From contig JBFWXZ010000063.1 of the NCBI GenBank assembly GCA_050186955.1, forward strand, positions 1 to 15,200: a stretch of DNA of 15,200 nt. The letters run 5' to 3'. Below the pieces are notes generated by a model that was not told where the DNA came from, ran no database searches, and saw only the letters and a program-made list of their open reading frames with translations. Each line of letters starts with the position of its first letter. Positions within the stretch are counted from its first letter, which is position 1. Origin of the DNA: JACKJP01 sp050186955 (GTDB lineage Bacteria; Pseudomonadota; Alphaproteobacteria; Rhizobiales; Tepidamorphaceae). Made by a program: the position numbers and the translations under genes. Of this stretch, positions 8,597 through 15,200 are shown piece by piece.

Positions 8597-8632
8597 AAAA
8601 GCGTGGGGGGCGGGACACGTGGCCCCGCCCCC
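8597..8632 (-). terminator. Intrinsic terminator of the AGCS symporter gene
   Basis: Reading the minus strand, CCCCCGCCC (from 8632) and GGGCGGGGG (ending at 8606) form an all-GC 9-bp stem with a 9-base loop at 8615-8623. It begins 7 bases past the stop codon that ends at 8640. A short T-run (TTTT, 8600-8597) follows 5 bases later. Confidence 0.65.
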
Positions 8633-8639
8633 GGACGGG

Positions 8640-10073
8640 TCAGTCCTTCGCCTTGCCGTTGCCCCAGATCGAGGCGTCGATGTCGAGATCGGCGAATTTC
8701 GCCGGGTCGAGCACCGGGCGGGCGACGCCGGCCGCGACCTGCTCGCGGAAGTCGCGCAGCACCCGCATCGCCACCGGGAACAGCATCAGGATGGCGATCA
8801 GGTTGACCAGCGCGAGGATGCCCATCATCGGGTCGGAGAAGAAGAACACCGCGGTGGCGCCGGGCGCCGTCGCGCCGATGAAGACGATCCCCATGATGGC
8901 GAAGCGCAGCACGTTCCTCGCCATGTGGCTCTCAGTGAAGACCGTCAGCGCGTTCTCGCCGAGATAGTAGTTGTACATGATCGAGCTGAAGGCGAAGAGC
9001 AGGATCGCCCCGGTCAGGAAATATTGCGACCACGCGCCGACATGCGAGACCAGCGACTGCTGGGTCAGCGCGACGCCGTCGATGTCGGTGGCGCCGGGCA
9101 CGTAGACGTCGCTCAGCAGGATGATGAAGGCCGTGCAGGAGCAGATGACGATGGTGTCGATGAACACCGACAGCGACTGCGTGATGCCCTGGCTGATCGG
9201 GTGGCGCACATCGGCGGTGGCGGCGACGTTGGGGGCGGAGCCGAGGCCCGCCTCGTTGGAGAACAGGCCGCGCCGCAGCCCCTGGGCGATGGCCGCGCCG
9301 ACGCCGCCGCTGACGACTTCCTCGAAGCCGAGGGCGTTGGAGACGATCGAGGCGACGACGCGCGGGATCTCGCCGATATTCATGACGATCACCAGCAGCG
9401 CCATGGCGATGTAGCCGAAGGCCATGATCGGGATGATGACGTCGGCCGCCTTGGCGATGCGGTGGATGCCGCCGAAGACGATGAAGCCGGTGAGCGCGGT
9501 CAGCAGCAGGCCGGTCCACAGGCGCTCGATGCCGAGGCTGTCCTGCACCGCGCCGGCGAAGGTGTTGCCCTGGAAGGCGTTGAAGCCGAGGCCGAAGGCG
9601 GCGATCAGGCAGATCGCGTAGATGACGGCGAGCCAGCGATATTGCGGGCCGAGCCCGTGCAGGATGTAGCCGGCGGGGCCGCCGCGGAAGCTGCCGTCGT
9701 CCTCGCGCCGCTTGAAGAGCTGGGCCAGCGTGCACTCGACGAGGCTGGTGGCCATGCCGACCAGCGCGATTGCCCACATCCAGAACACCGCGCCGGGGCC
9801 GCCGAGGGTGATGGCCACCGCGACGCCGGCGATGTTGCCGCCGCCGACGCGGCCGCCGACCGAGACGAGCAGGGCCTCGCGGGCGCTGATGGCGTTGGGG
9901 TCGGCGCTCTCGCTGCCCGACACGAGAACGCGGAACATCCGGCCGAAATAGCGGATCTGGACGAAGCCGGAGGCGGCGGTGATGAAAAGGCCGAAGACGA
10001 CGAGGATGGGGATCAGCGACCAGCCCCAGGTGAACGCCTCTATCTGGCCGAACAGGCCCGTGATCAATTCCAT
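8640..10073 (-). CDS. Sodium:alanine/glycine symporter, AGCS family
   Basis: This 477-residue polytopic inner-membrane protein should import alanine, glycine or similar amino acids with Na+ (or H+). The family signature is clear: GGRVGGGNIAGVAVAITLGG (73-92) followed by PGAVFWMW (93-100). The conserved RRGLFSNEAGLGSAPN is at 267-282. About ten hydrophobic helices span residues 15 to 450, and the tail is hydrophilic (DIDASIWGNGKAKD). The substrate cannot be set from the sequence. The start is put at ATG 10073, because AAGGGGG lies about 8 bases upstream and the protein then begins at the family N-terminus (MELITGLFGQIEAF). A longer frame from 10196 would add 41 non-conserved residues. It stands alone, with its own terminator and a 290-base upstream spacer. 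Confidence 0.9.
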   Translation of the reverse strand: MELITGLFGQIEAFTWGWSLIPILVVFGLFITAASGFVQIRYFGRMFRVLVSGSESADPNAISAREALLVSVGGRVGGGNIAGVAVAITLGGPGAVFWMWAIALVGMATSLVECTLAQLFKRREDDGSFRGGPAGYILHGLGPQYRWLAVIYAICLIAAFGLGFNAFQGNTFAGAVQDSLGIERLWTGLLLTALTGFIVFGGIHRIAKAADVIIPIMAFGYIAMALLVIVMNIGEIPRVVASIVSNALGFEEVVSGGVGAAIAQGLRRGLFSNEAGLGSAPNVAATADVRHPISQGITQSLSVFIDTIVICSCTAFIILLSDVYVPGATDIDGVALTQQSLVSHVGAWSQYFLTGAILLFAFSSIMYNYYLGENALTVFTESHMARNVLRFAIMGIVFIGATAPGATAVFFFSDPMMGILALVNLIAILMLFPVAMRVLRDFREQVAAGVARPVLDPAKFADLDIDASIWGNGKAKD

Positions 10074-10296
10074 CTTGATACCCCCTTCGCGGGATATCGC
10101 GCCCGGTGCGGGCGGCCCCGCATTGTCACCGGCGTCCAACATCGGCACCGGATCGGATGGATCGTAGGCACGCAAGCCGGCCGCGACCAACCGCAAATAT
10201 GCAGGCCAGCCTCCCGCCGGTGGACAACCGGGCCGCCGCCGCGGGGGGCGTCACCCGCCAAGTCACGGCAGCAACGGGACAATTTCCGACTTTACG

Positions 10297-10304
10297 TTAC
10301 GTAA
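10297..10304. promoter_or_regulatory. TTACGTAA palindrome in the 290-base divergent spacer
   Basis: The spacer 10074-10363 separates the minus-strand symporter from the plus-strand small ORF and must hold both promoters. The most AT-rich part is 10281-10310, with a perfect palindrome TTACGTAA preceded by an extra TTACG (10292-10296) and overlapping a TAATAT (10302-10307) that resembles a -10 box for the small ORF. No convincing -35 was found. The rest of the spacer is GC-rich and I see no gene in it. A regulator site is only a suggestion. Confidence 0.3.
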
Positions 10305-10363
10305 TATCGGGCCTTCGGTGATAGTATCGGCGATGTATCTGTCGAACAGGGGAGGCATCCGCC

Positions 10364-10557
10364 ATGACATTCGACCAGATCATTTCCACCCTTCCGCCGA
10401 ATATCCAGACGATTCTCCGGCAACTGGCCCAGGGAACGACACCGCTGAGCGCGCGCGAACTCTTGCGCCTGCTGGCGTTCCTCATGGCGTCGGGGGCCGC
10501 TTACAAGGACACGATCTGGGCCGCCCTCATCTGGCTCGCCAATGCCGGTGCATCTGA
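10364..10557 (+). CDS. Small ORF of unknown function, 3' end unresolved
   Basis: The ATG at 10364 follows a very good ribosome-binding site (AGGGGAGG, 10348-10355, 8-base spacing). The first 64 codons read as a plausible small protein: MTFDQIISTLPPNIQTILRQ, a charged segment (SARELLRLL), and a hydrophobic run (LLAFLMASGAAYK, then IWAALIWLANAG). That frame has no stop here. It continues to TGA at 11024-11026 (220 codons), with everything beyond about 10556 lying antisense to xerC and having the Arg/Ala/Gly-rich make-up of a shadow frame. A TGA in another frame at 10555-10557, 13 bases before the convergent xerC end, is where a stop would be expected. A single-base indel, natural or from sequencing, would explain this, so the end given here is a guess. 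No family is recognised. Confidence 0.4.
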
Positions 10558-10570
10558 GCCGCGGCAGCGC

Positions 10571-11593
10571 TCAGCGGCGCGCTGCCATGCGCGGATGCGC
10601 CGCCTCGTAGGCCTCCAGCAGCCGCGCCTCGTCGACGGCGGTGTAGATCTGGGTGGTCGACAGGCTGGCGTGGCCGAGCAGTTCCTGGATGACGCGCAGA
10701 TCGCCGCCGCGCGACAATATGTGGGTGGCGAAGGAATGGCGCAGCGCGTGCGGCGTCGCCGAATCCGGCAGGCCGAGGGCGCCGCGCAGGCTTTCCATGC
10801 GCCGCTGCACGGTGCGGGCGTCGAGCGGGCCGCCGCGGCTGCCGCGGAAGATGCGGTCGGCGGGGTCGAGGGCGTAGGGCAGTTCGGCGAGATAGTCGGC
10901 GATGGCGCGGCGCACCTGCGGCAGGACCGGGACGAGGCGCGTCTTGCCGCCCTTGCCGGTGACGCTCAGCGCGGCGTCGCCGCCGGGCCCCGGCGCCTCG
11001 GCGAGGGTGATCGCGAGGGCTTCTGAAATGCGCAGGCCGCAGCCATAAAGCAGCGACAGCACGGCGGCGTCGCGGGCGACGATCCACGGCGCGCCGCCGT
11101 CGACGGCGATGGCGCCGGCGTCGATCACCGCCCGCGCGCCGGGCGCGGAAAGCGGCTTCGGCAGGCTCTTCGGCTTCTTCGGGCCGCGCAGCCCCGACAG
11201 CGCGTTGGAGGAGACGCCGCGCACCGTCTCAAGGTAGCGGTAGAAGGAGCGGATCGCGGCGATGGCGCGCGACAGCGAGCGCGGCGCGATGTCGTCCATG
11301 CGGCGGGCGGCGAGGAACGCGCGGATGTCGGTGGCCGAGAGGCCGGCGAGGTCGGCGAGGGTCGGCGGGTGGCCGATATGGCCGGTGACGAAGGCGCAGA
11401 ACTGCGCGAGGTCGCGGCCATAGGCCTCGCCGGTCTTCGCCGCCAGCCGGCGCTCGACCAGCAGGCGGTCGAGCCACGCGCCAACGGCCTCCGCCGCGTC
11501 GGGAGCGGCGCTGACGGCGCGGTGGCGGTGACGGGTCGCGGCCTGCTGCATGAGGCGCCGATTGTCGCCGATTCGCCTTGCCAATTCCTTCAC
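10571..11593 (-). CDS. xerC: Tyrosine recombinase XerC
   Basis: This is a 340-residue Xer-type site-specific recombinase that resolves chromosome dimers at dif with its partner XerD. The N-terminal SAM-like DNA-binding domain covers about residues 35-125 (AWLDRLLVERRLAAKTGEAYGRDL is its first helix pair in outline, near 40-62). All catalytic residues are visible in the C-terminal domain: Arg188 in GCGLRISEAL, Lys214 in GKGGKTRLVP, His282 and Arg285 in PHALRHSFATH, His308 in LLGHAS, and the nucleophile Tyr317 in TTQIYTAVD. Its length and chromosomal context beside priA favour housekeeping XerC over a mobile integrase. It lies 28 bases downstream of tal on the same strand and is probably cotranscribed. 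The start is uncertain: GTG 11593 has no clear ribosome site and sits in a hairpin, and ATG 11551 would give 326 residues. Confidence 0.85.
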   Translation of the reverse strand: MKELARRIGDNRRLMQQAATRHRHRAVSAAPDAAEAVGAWLDRLLVERRLAAKTGEAYGRDLAQFCAFVTGHIGHPPTLADLAGLSATDIRAFLAARRMDDIAPRSLSRAIAAIRSFYRYLETVRGVSSNALSGLRGPKKPKSLPKPLSAPGARAVIDAGAIAVDGGAPWIVARDAAVLSLLYGCGLRISEALAITLAEAPGPGGDAALSVTGKGGKTRLVPVLPQVRRAIADYLAELPYALDPADRIFRGSRGGPLDARTVQRRMESLRGALGLPDSATPHALRHSFATHILSRGGDLRVIQELLGHASLSTTQIYTAVDEARLLEAYEAAHPRMAARR

Positions 11594-11610
11594 CCACTTT
11601 TCGGTGAAGG
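11587..11610 (-). other. Perfect stem-loop spanning the xerC GTG start, after tal
   Basis: On the minus strand CCTTCACC (11610-11603) pairs with GGTGAAGG (11594-11587) around an 8-base loop. It begins 11 bases after the tal stop codon. The GTG proposed to start xerC (11593-11591) lies within the 3' arm. No T-run follows. It could be a weak tal terminator, an mRNA-stabilising element or a translational block on xerC. Confidence 0.5.
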
Positions 11611-11621
11611 AACCGGAGACC

Positions 11622-12275
11622 CTAGAGGATCGACTGGCCGGTCTTCTTCCAGTCTGCGAGGAAGGCGGCGAGGCCCTTCTCGGTCAGCGGGTGGGCGGCG
11701 AGCTTGCCGATGACGTCCGGCGGGATGGTGGCGACGTCGGCGCCGGCGAGCGCCGACAGCTTGACGTGGTTCACGCTGCGGATCGAGGCGGCGAGGATCT
11801 CGGTGGCGAAATCGTAATTGTCGTAGATGGCGCGGATCTCGGCGATCAGCTCCATGCCGTCGAGGCCGATATCGTCGAGGCGGCCGATGAAGGGCGAGAC
11901 GAAGGTGGCGCCGGCCTTGGCGGCGAGCAGCGCCTGGTTGGCGGAGAAGCACAGGGTGACGTTGACCATGGTGCCTTCGCCGGTCAGCGCGCGGCAGGCC
12001 TTCAGCCCGTCCATGGTGAGCGGCACCTTGACGGCGACGTTGTCGGCGATCCTGGCCAGCGAGCGGCCCTCGGCGATCATGCCGGCGGCGTCGGTGGCGG
12101 CGACCTCGGCGCTGACCGGGCCGTCGGTGATGGCGCAGATCTCGGCGATGGTCTCGCGGAAGTCGCGGCCCGACTTGGCGATCAGCGACGGATTGGTGGT
12201 GACGCCGTCGATGAGCCCGCTCTCGGCGAGCTCGGCGATGGCGGCCGTATCGGCGGTGTCGACGAAGAATTTCAT
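11622..12275 (-). CDS. tal: Transaldolase (small, type 3B / FSA-like family)
   Basis: This 217-residue TIM-barrel aldolase is of the short transaldolase/fructose-6-phosphate aldolase family. Transaldolase moves a dihydroxyacetone unit between sugar phosphates in the non-oxidative pentose phosphate pathway. It starts MKFFVDTADTAAIAEL and has GVTTNPSLIAKSG (24-36). The Schiff-base lysine is Lys83 in VAVKVPLT, and VSPFIGRLDDIG is at 126-137. Two residues separate the activities: E. coli FSA has Gln59 and Tyr131, while transaldolases have Glu and Phe. Here the equivalents are Glu57 (VSAEVAAT) and Phe129 (SPFIGR), so transaldolase is favoured over FSA. The start at ATG 12275 matches the family N-terminus; a frame extending upstream to 12326 would add 17 unlikely residues. 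It diverges from priA and precedes xerC. Confidence 0.9.
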   Translation of the reverse strand: MKFFVDTADTAAIAELAESGLIDGVTTNPSLIAKSGRDFRETIAEICAITDGPVSAEVAATDAAGMIAEGRSLARIADNVAVKVPLTMDGLKACRALTGEGTMVNVTLCFSANQALLAAKAGATFVSPFIGRLDDIGLDGMELIAEIRAIYDNYDFATEILAASIRSVNHVKLSALAGADVATIPPDVIGKLAAHPLTEKGLAAFLADWKKTGQSIL

Positions 12276-12319
12276 CGCTGTTCCCGTTCCCGGTTCGTTG
12301 AGAGAATGACGCGCCGCCC

Positions 12320-12346
12320 CTTGCAAGCGGCCCGATAGGTTGCAAG
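12320..12346. promoter_or_regulatory. CTTGCAA/TTGCAAG inverted repeat in the tal-priA divergent spacer
   Basis: CTTGCAA at 12320-12326 and TTGCAAG at 12340-12346 form a perfect 7-bp inverted repeat with a 13-base spacer, placing two TTGCAA palindromes 19 bases apart. They lie midway between the tal and priA starts (spacer 12276-12420). They might be a dimer-binding operator, or part of -35 elements (TTGCAA resembles TTGACA). No protein is assigned. Confidence 0.35.
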
Positions 12347-12420
12347 TCCTTTAGCGCATATCGGCGCGCCATGCAGCCCGCCGATTCGACCTTGTCCCGC
12401 GAAATCCGGTTGCAGGCGAC

Positions 12421-14589
12421 ATGAACGAGACGGCGACGGTCCCTGTCCTGCTGGCGAGCGCCTTCGACGCCCCCTTCACCTATGCGGTGGGGGCGGAGGG
12501 GACGCCGCCGCCGGGCACGCTGGTGGTCGCGCCGCTCGGCTCGCGGCAGGTGCTCGGCGTGGTGTGGACGGGCCCCTGCGACGATGTCGACCCGCGCCGG
12601 CTGAAGACGATCGCCGGCATCGTCCCGCTGCCGCCGCTGGACGGGCGGCTGATGGCCTTCGTCGACTGGCTCGCCGGCTACACGCTGGCGCCGCGCGGCC
12701 AGGTGCTGCGCATGGTGGTGCGCGGCGGCGAGGCGCTGGAGCCCGATCCGCCGGCTACCGGCTACCGGCTCGCCGGCGAGGCGCCGGAGCGGATGACGGC
12801 GGCGCGGGCGCGGGTGCTCGAGGTCGCCGCCGACGGGCTGGCGCGGGCGAAGTCGGTGCTGGCGCGCGAGGCCCATGTCAGCGTCGGCGTGGTCGACGGG
12901 CTGGTCGCCGCCGGGGCGCTCGCCGCCGTCGAACTCGCCCGCCCGCCGGCGCTGAGGCGCATCGACGCGGATTTCGCCGCGCCCGAACTGACCGCCGACC
13001 AGGCCGGCGTGGCGGCGGCGCTCAAGGAGGCCGCCGGCGGCGGCTTCTCGGTGACGCTGGTCGACGGGGTTACCGGCTCGGGCAAGACGGAGGTCTATTT
13101 CGAGGCGGTGGCGGAGACGCTGAGGCAGGGGCGCTCGGTGCTGATCCTGCTGCCGGAAATCGCGCTGACGGCGCAGTTCCTGACCCGCTTCGAGGCACGC
13201 TTCGGCGAGCGGCCGGGCGAATGGCACAGCCAGGTCTCGGCGAAGGCGCGCGGGCGGCTGTGGCGCGATCTCATGGAGGGCGCCGGCGGCGTCGTGGTCG
13301 GCGCGCGCTCGGCGCTCTTCCTGCCGTTCCGCGATCTCGGGCTGATCGTCGTCGACGAGGAGCACGACCAGGCCTACAAGCAGGAGGAGCAGGCGATCTA
13401 CCACGCCCGCGACATGGCGGTGGTGCGGGCGCGCATCGAGGACATCCCGGCGGTGCTGGTATCGGCGACGCCATCGGTGGAATCGCGGGCCAACGCCGAT
13501 CTCGGGCGCTACCGGCGGCTGGAGCTGCCGGAGCGCTACGGCGCCGCCAGGCGGCCGGAGATCACGGCGATCGACATGCGCGCCGAGGGGCCGGAGCCGG
13601 GCCGCTTCCTGTCGCCGGCGGTGGTCGACCGGCTGGCCCGGGGCTTCGAGCGCGGCGACCAGGCGATGCTGTTCCTCAACCGGCGCGGCTATGCGCCGCT
13701 GACGCTGTGCCGGCGCTGCGGCTTCCGCTTCGACTGCCCCAACTGCACCGCCTGGCTGGTCGAGCACCGCTTCCGCGGCGAGCTCGCCTGCCACCATTGC
13801 GGCCATCACGTCCGCATGCCCGAGCGCTGCCCCTCCTGCGACGCGGAGGATTCGCTGGTCGCCTGCGGGCCCGGCGTCGAGCGCATCGCCGAGGAGGTGT
13901 CGGGGCTGTTCCCCGACCTCAAATACACGGTGCTGTCGAGCGACCTCGCGCCCGGCGTCAGGATCCTGCGGGAGAAGCTGGCGGCGATCGAGCGCGGCGA
14001 CGTGGCGCTGGTCATCGGCACCCAGCTCGTCGCCAAGGGCCACGACTTCCCCGGCATGCGCACGGTGGCGGTGGTCGACGGCGACATCGGGCTTGCGGCC
14101 TCCGACCCGCGCGCCGCCGAGCGCAGCTTCCAGACGCTCGAGCAGGTCGTCGGGCGGGCCGGGCGGCGCGGCGGGGAATCGCACGGGCTGATCCAGACCT
14201 ACCAGCCCGACCACCCGGTGATGAAGGCGATCGTCGCCCAGGACCGCGACGCCTTCTACGCCGGCGAGGTCGAGCTGCGGCGGGCGGCGGGGTTGCAGCC
14301 CTTCGGCCGGGTGGCGGCGCTGATCGTCTCGGCGAAGGAACGGGCGCAGGCGGAATCCTACGCCCGCGCCCTGGTGCGGCTCGCCGCCGGCGACAAGGCG
14401 GTGCGGGTGCTCGGGCCGGCGGAGGCGGCGCTCGCCGTCATCCGCGGCAGGAGCCGCTTCCGGATCCTCGTCAAGGCGCCCCGCAACCACGACCTTTCGG
14501 GCTGGCTGAGGCGGTGGCTGGCGGCCGCGCCGCCGCTGCGCGGGAGCCTGCGCGTGGCGGTCGATGTCGATCCCGTCAGCTTCCTTTGA
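12421..14589 (+). CDS. priA: Primosomal protein N' (replication restart helicase PriA)
   Basis: This 722-residue 3'-to-5' helicase recognises stalled forks and reloads the replisome. The N-terminal DNA-binding domain covers about 1-105, with the expected opening PVLLASAFDAPFTY (8-21), followed by a winged-helix region to about 175. Helicase lobe 1 has Walker A GVTGSGKTE (216-224), the DEEH box VDEEHDQAYKQEE (311-323) and VSATPS (347-352). The zinc-binding insert has eight cysteines: 430, 433, 439, 442, 457, 460, 470 and 473. Lobe 2 has GTQLVAKGHDFP (533-544) and QVVGRAGRRG (575-584). All core motifs are intact and the length is normal. The ATG has only a weak AGGCG before it. It is divergent from tal and lies upstream of atpH, as in many Hyphomicrobiales. 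Confidence 0.97.
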   Translation: MNETATVPVLLASAFDAPFTYAVGAEGTPPPGTLVVAPLGSRQVLGVVWTGPCDDVDPRRLKTIAGIVPLPPLDGRLMAFVDWLAGYTLAPRGQVLRMVVRGGEALEPDPPATGYRLAGEAPERMTAARARVLEVAADGLARAKSVLAREAHVSVGVVDGLVAAGALAAVELARPPALRRIDADFAAPELTADQAGVAAALKEAAGGGFSVTLVDGVTGSGKTEVYFEAVAETLRQGRSVLILLPEIALTAQFLTRFEARFGERPGEWHSQVSAKARGRLWRDLMEGAGGVVVGARSALFLPFRDLGLIVVDEEHDQAYKQEEQAIYHARDMAVVRARIEDIPAVLVSATPSVESRANADLGRYRRLELPERYGAARRPEITAIDMRAEGPEPGRFLSPAVVDRLARGFERGDQAMLFLNRRGYAPLTLCRRCGFRFDCPNCTAWLVEHRFRGELACHHCGHHVRMPERCPSCDAEDSLVACGPGVERIAEEVSGLFPDLKYTVLSSDLAPGVRILREKLAAIERGDVALVIGTQLVAKGHDFPGMRTVAVVDGDIGLAASDPRAAERSFQTLEQVVGRAGRRGGESHGLIQTYQPDHPVMKAIVAQDRDAFYAGEVELRRAAGLQPFGRVAALIVSAKERAQAESYARALVRLAAGDKAVRVLGPAEAALAVIRGRSRFRILVKAPRNHDLSGWLRRWLAAAPPLRGSLRVAVDVDPVSFL

Positions 14590-14654
14590 CGTTCCTTCGG
14601 GGGGGCCGCGCGAGGAATCCCCGCCCGAGCCCGGGAATAGGGCATTTCGCCGTG

Positions 14655-14681
14655 TTGCGCCGCCACAGGGGTTGTGCTAGT
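14655..14681 (+). promoter_or_regulatory. Possible promoter for the atp operon
   Basis: TTGCGC at 14655-14660 and GCTAGT at 14676-14681, 15 bases apart, loosely resemble alphaproteobacterial -35 and -10 boxes in the 227-base priA-atpH spacer. The spacing is short and the match is weak. If it is right, the atpH mRNA leader would be about 130 bases. The spacer becomes AT-richer at about 14715-14762, but no clear second promoter was found there. Confidence 0.2.
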
Positions 14682-14816
14682 CAAGCCGCGAAAACGGGGG
14701 CAGTGCGGCAGCAAGCCGTTATTGTCCGATTCAAAAAGACCTTATTTCGCAAGGGTTTAAGCAGTCCCGCAAAAGCGGTTGCGGCCCTTGCGAGCGCATG
14801 GACAGAGGCGTCACGG

Positions 14817-15200
14817 GTGAACGGCGACACTTCGATTGTTTCCGGCGTATCGGGCCGGTATGCGACCGCCCTTTTCGAGCTCGCGCTCGAGGAGAAGAAA
14901 GTCGATGAGGTCGCCCGCGACATCGAGCGTTTCGACGCGCTGATCGAGGGCAGCGAGGACCTGCAGCGGCTGGTCCAGTCGCCGGCCTTCTCAGCCGCCG
15001 AGCAGGGCCGGGCGATCGAGGCGATCCTCGCCAAGGCGAAGATCACCGGCACCGCCGCCAAGTTCGTCGGCCTGCTGGCCCGCAACCGCCGCCTCTTCGT
15101 GCTCCGCGACGTGATCGCCGCCTTCCGCACGCTGGTGTCGCGCCATCGCGGCGAGATCAGCGCCGAGGTGACCTCGGCGCAGGCGCTCGACGCCGCGCAG
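14817..15200 (+). CDS. atpH: ATP synthase F1 subunit delta, N-terminal part (truncated by window end)
   Basis: The first 128 residues are present; the family is usually about 180-190 residues, so the C-terminal third lies beyond the window. Subunit delta sits on top of the F1 head and joins it to the peripheral stalk (b subunits) of the H+-ATP synthase at the inner membrane. The opening VSGRYATALFELALEEKK (10-27) and the later LLARNRRLFVLRDVIAAF (86-103) are typical of the delta/OSCP family. The GTG at 14817 is the first in-frame start after a long open stretch, with GAGG about 9 bases upstream. An ATG at 14798 is out of frame. Starting after priA and a spacer, it is expected to lead an atpHAGDC operon. 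Confidence 0.93.
   Translation, partial: MNGDTSIVSGVSGRYATALFELALEEKKVDEVARDIERFDALIEGSEDLQRLVQSPAFSAAEQGRAIEAILAKAKITGTAAKFVGLLARNRRLFVLRDVIAAFRTLVSRHRGEISAEVTSAQALDAAQ

Noticed and set aside
8560..8606. Possible CRISPR array
   Set aside because: The repeats are head-to-tail without spacers and only 17 bp long, and no cas genes are present.
10074..10196. Longer N-terminus for the symporter, starting at 10196
   Set aside because: The extra 41 residues are polar and unlike AGCS N-termini, while ATG 10073 has a good ribosome-binding site and begins at the family start.
8319..10304. 661-codon plus-strand ORF opposite the symporter
   Set aside because: It is the complement of the AGCS symporter reading frame and contains only repetitive Ala/Asp/Gly/Arg sequence.
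10571..11593. Tyrosine recombinase as the integrase of a mobile element
   Set aside because: It has XerC length and motifs, sits among housekeeping genes, and no flanking att repeats, tRNA gene or phage genes were seen.
11590..14490. 966-codon minus-strand ORF across priA and tal
   Set aside because: Composition is Arg/His/Pro-rich low complexity, it covers two confirmed genes, and it shows no start signal or motif.
14590..14640. G-run/C-run pairing after priA as a terminator
   Set aside because: The G-run can pair only imperfectly with later C-runs and no T-run follows, so there is not enough to call a terminator.
14798..14908. ATG-initiated short ORF overlapping the atpH start
   Set aside because: It is out of frame with the clear delta-subunit protein and gives an Arg-rich 36-residue product; GTG 14817 fits the family.

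Overview
The window is GC-rich chromosomal DNA from an alphaproteobacterium, most likely of the order Hyphomicrobiales (Rhizobiales). The evidence is gene order and protein family: a single plus-strand mdh-sucC-sucD-sucA-sucB-lpd cluster, and a priA gene placed directly before atpH. Both arrangements are typical of that group. No tRNA, rRNA, insertion sequence, prophage or CRISPR array was seen. The species cannot be named from the sequence alone.

Region 1 (1-8220, plus strand) is a TCA-cycle operon. It opens with the last 29 codons of malate dehydrogenase and continues with both succinyl-CoA synthetase subunits and all three parts of the 2-oxoglutarate dehydrogenase complex (E1 sucA, E2 sucB, E3 lpd). 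A 65-residue membrane protein follows 16 bases after lpd. The genes are tightly packed (4 to 81 bases apart). The exception in layout is the mdh-sucC gap, which holds a stem-loop and two tiny overlapping reading frames that run into the sucC GTG start. Together the enzymes carry 2-oxoglutarate to succinyl-CoA to succinate, and mdh makes oxaloacetate. The operon promoter lies upstream of the window.

Region 2 (8221-10073) contains a strong hairpin, probably a two-way terminator. It is followed by two minus-strand genes: a 55-residue exported protein too short for routine gene calling, and a sodium:alanine/glycine symporter (AGCS family) with its own terminator. Between these two genes lie a 17-bp tandem repeat and several ACGTG-type motifs.

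Region 3 (10074-12275) has a 290-base spacer in front of a small plus-strand ORF. This ORF has an excellent ribosome-binding site but no in-frame stop before it runs antisense into the next gene. Two minus-strand genes follow, in transcription order tal (transaldolase) and xerC (tyrosine recombinase). A perfect 8-bp stem-loop covers the annotated xerC GTG start.

Region 4 (12276-15200, plus strand) has priA (replication-restart helicase), a 227-base spacer, and the first 128 codons of atpH (ATP synthase delta subunit). atpH probably begins the atp operon.

Most of the window is ordinary housekeeping DNA, and I see no convincing new multi-gene system. The items that merit attention are small: the overlapping mini-ORF relay before sucC, the secreted 55-residue protein, the stop-less small ORF facing xerC, and the hairpin on the xerC start.
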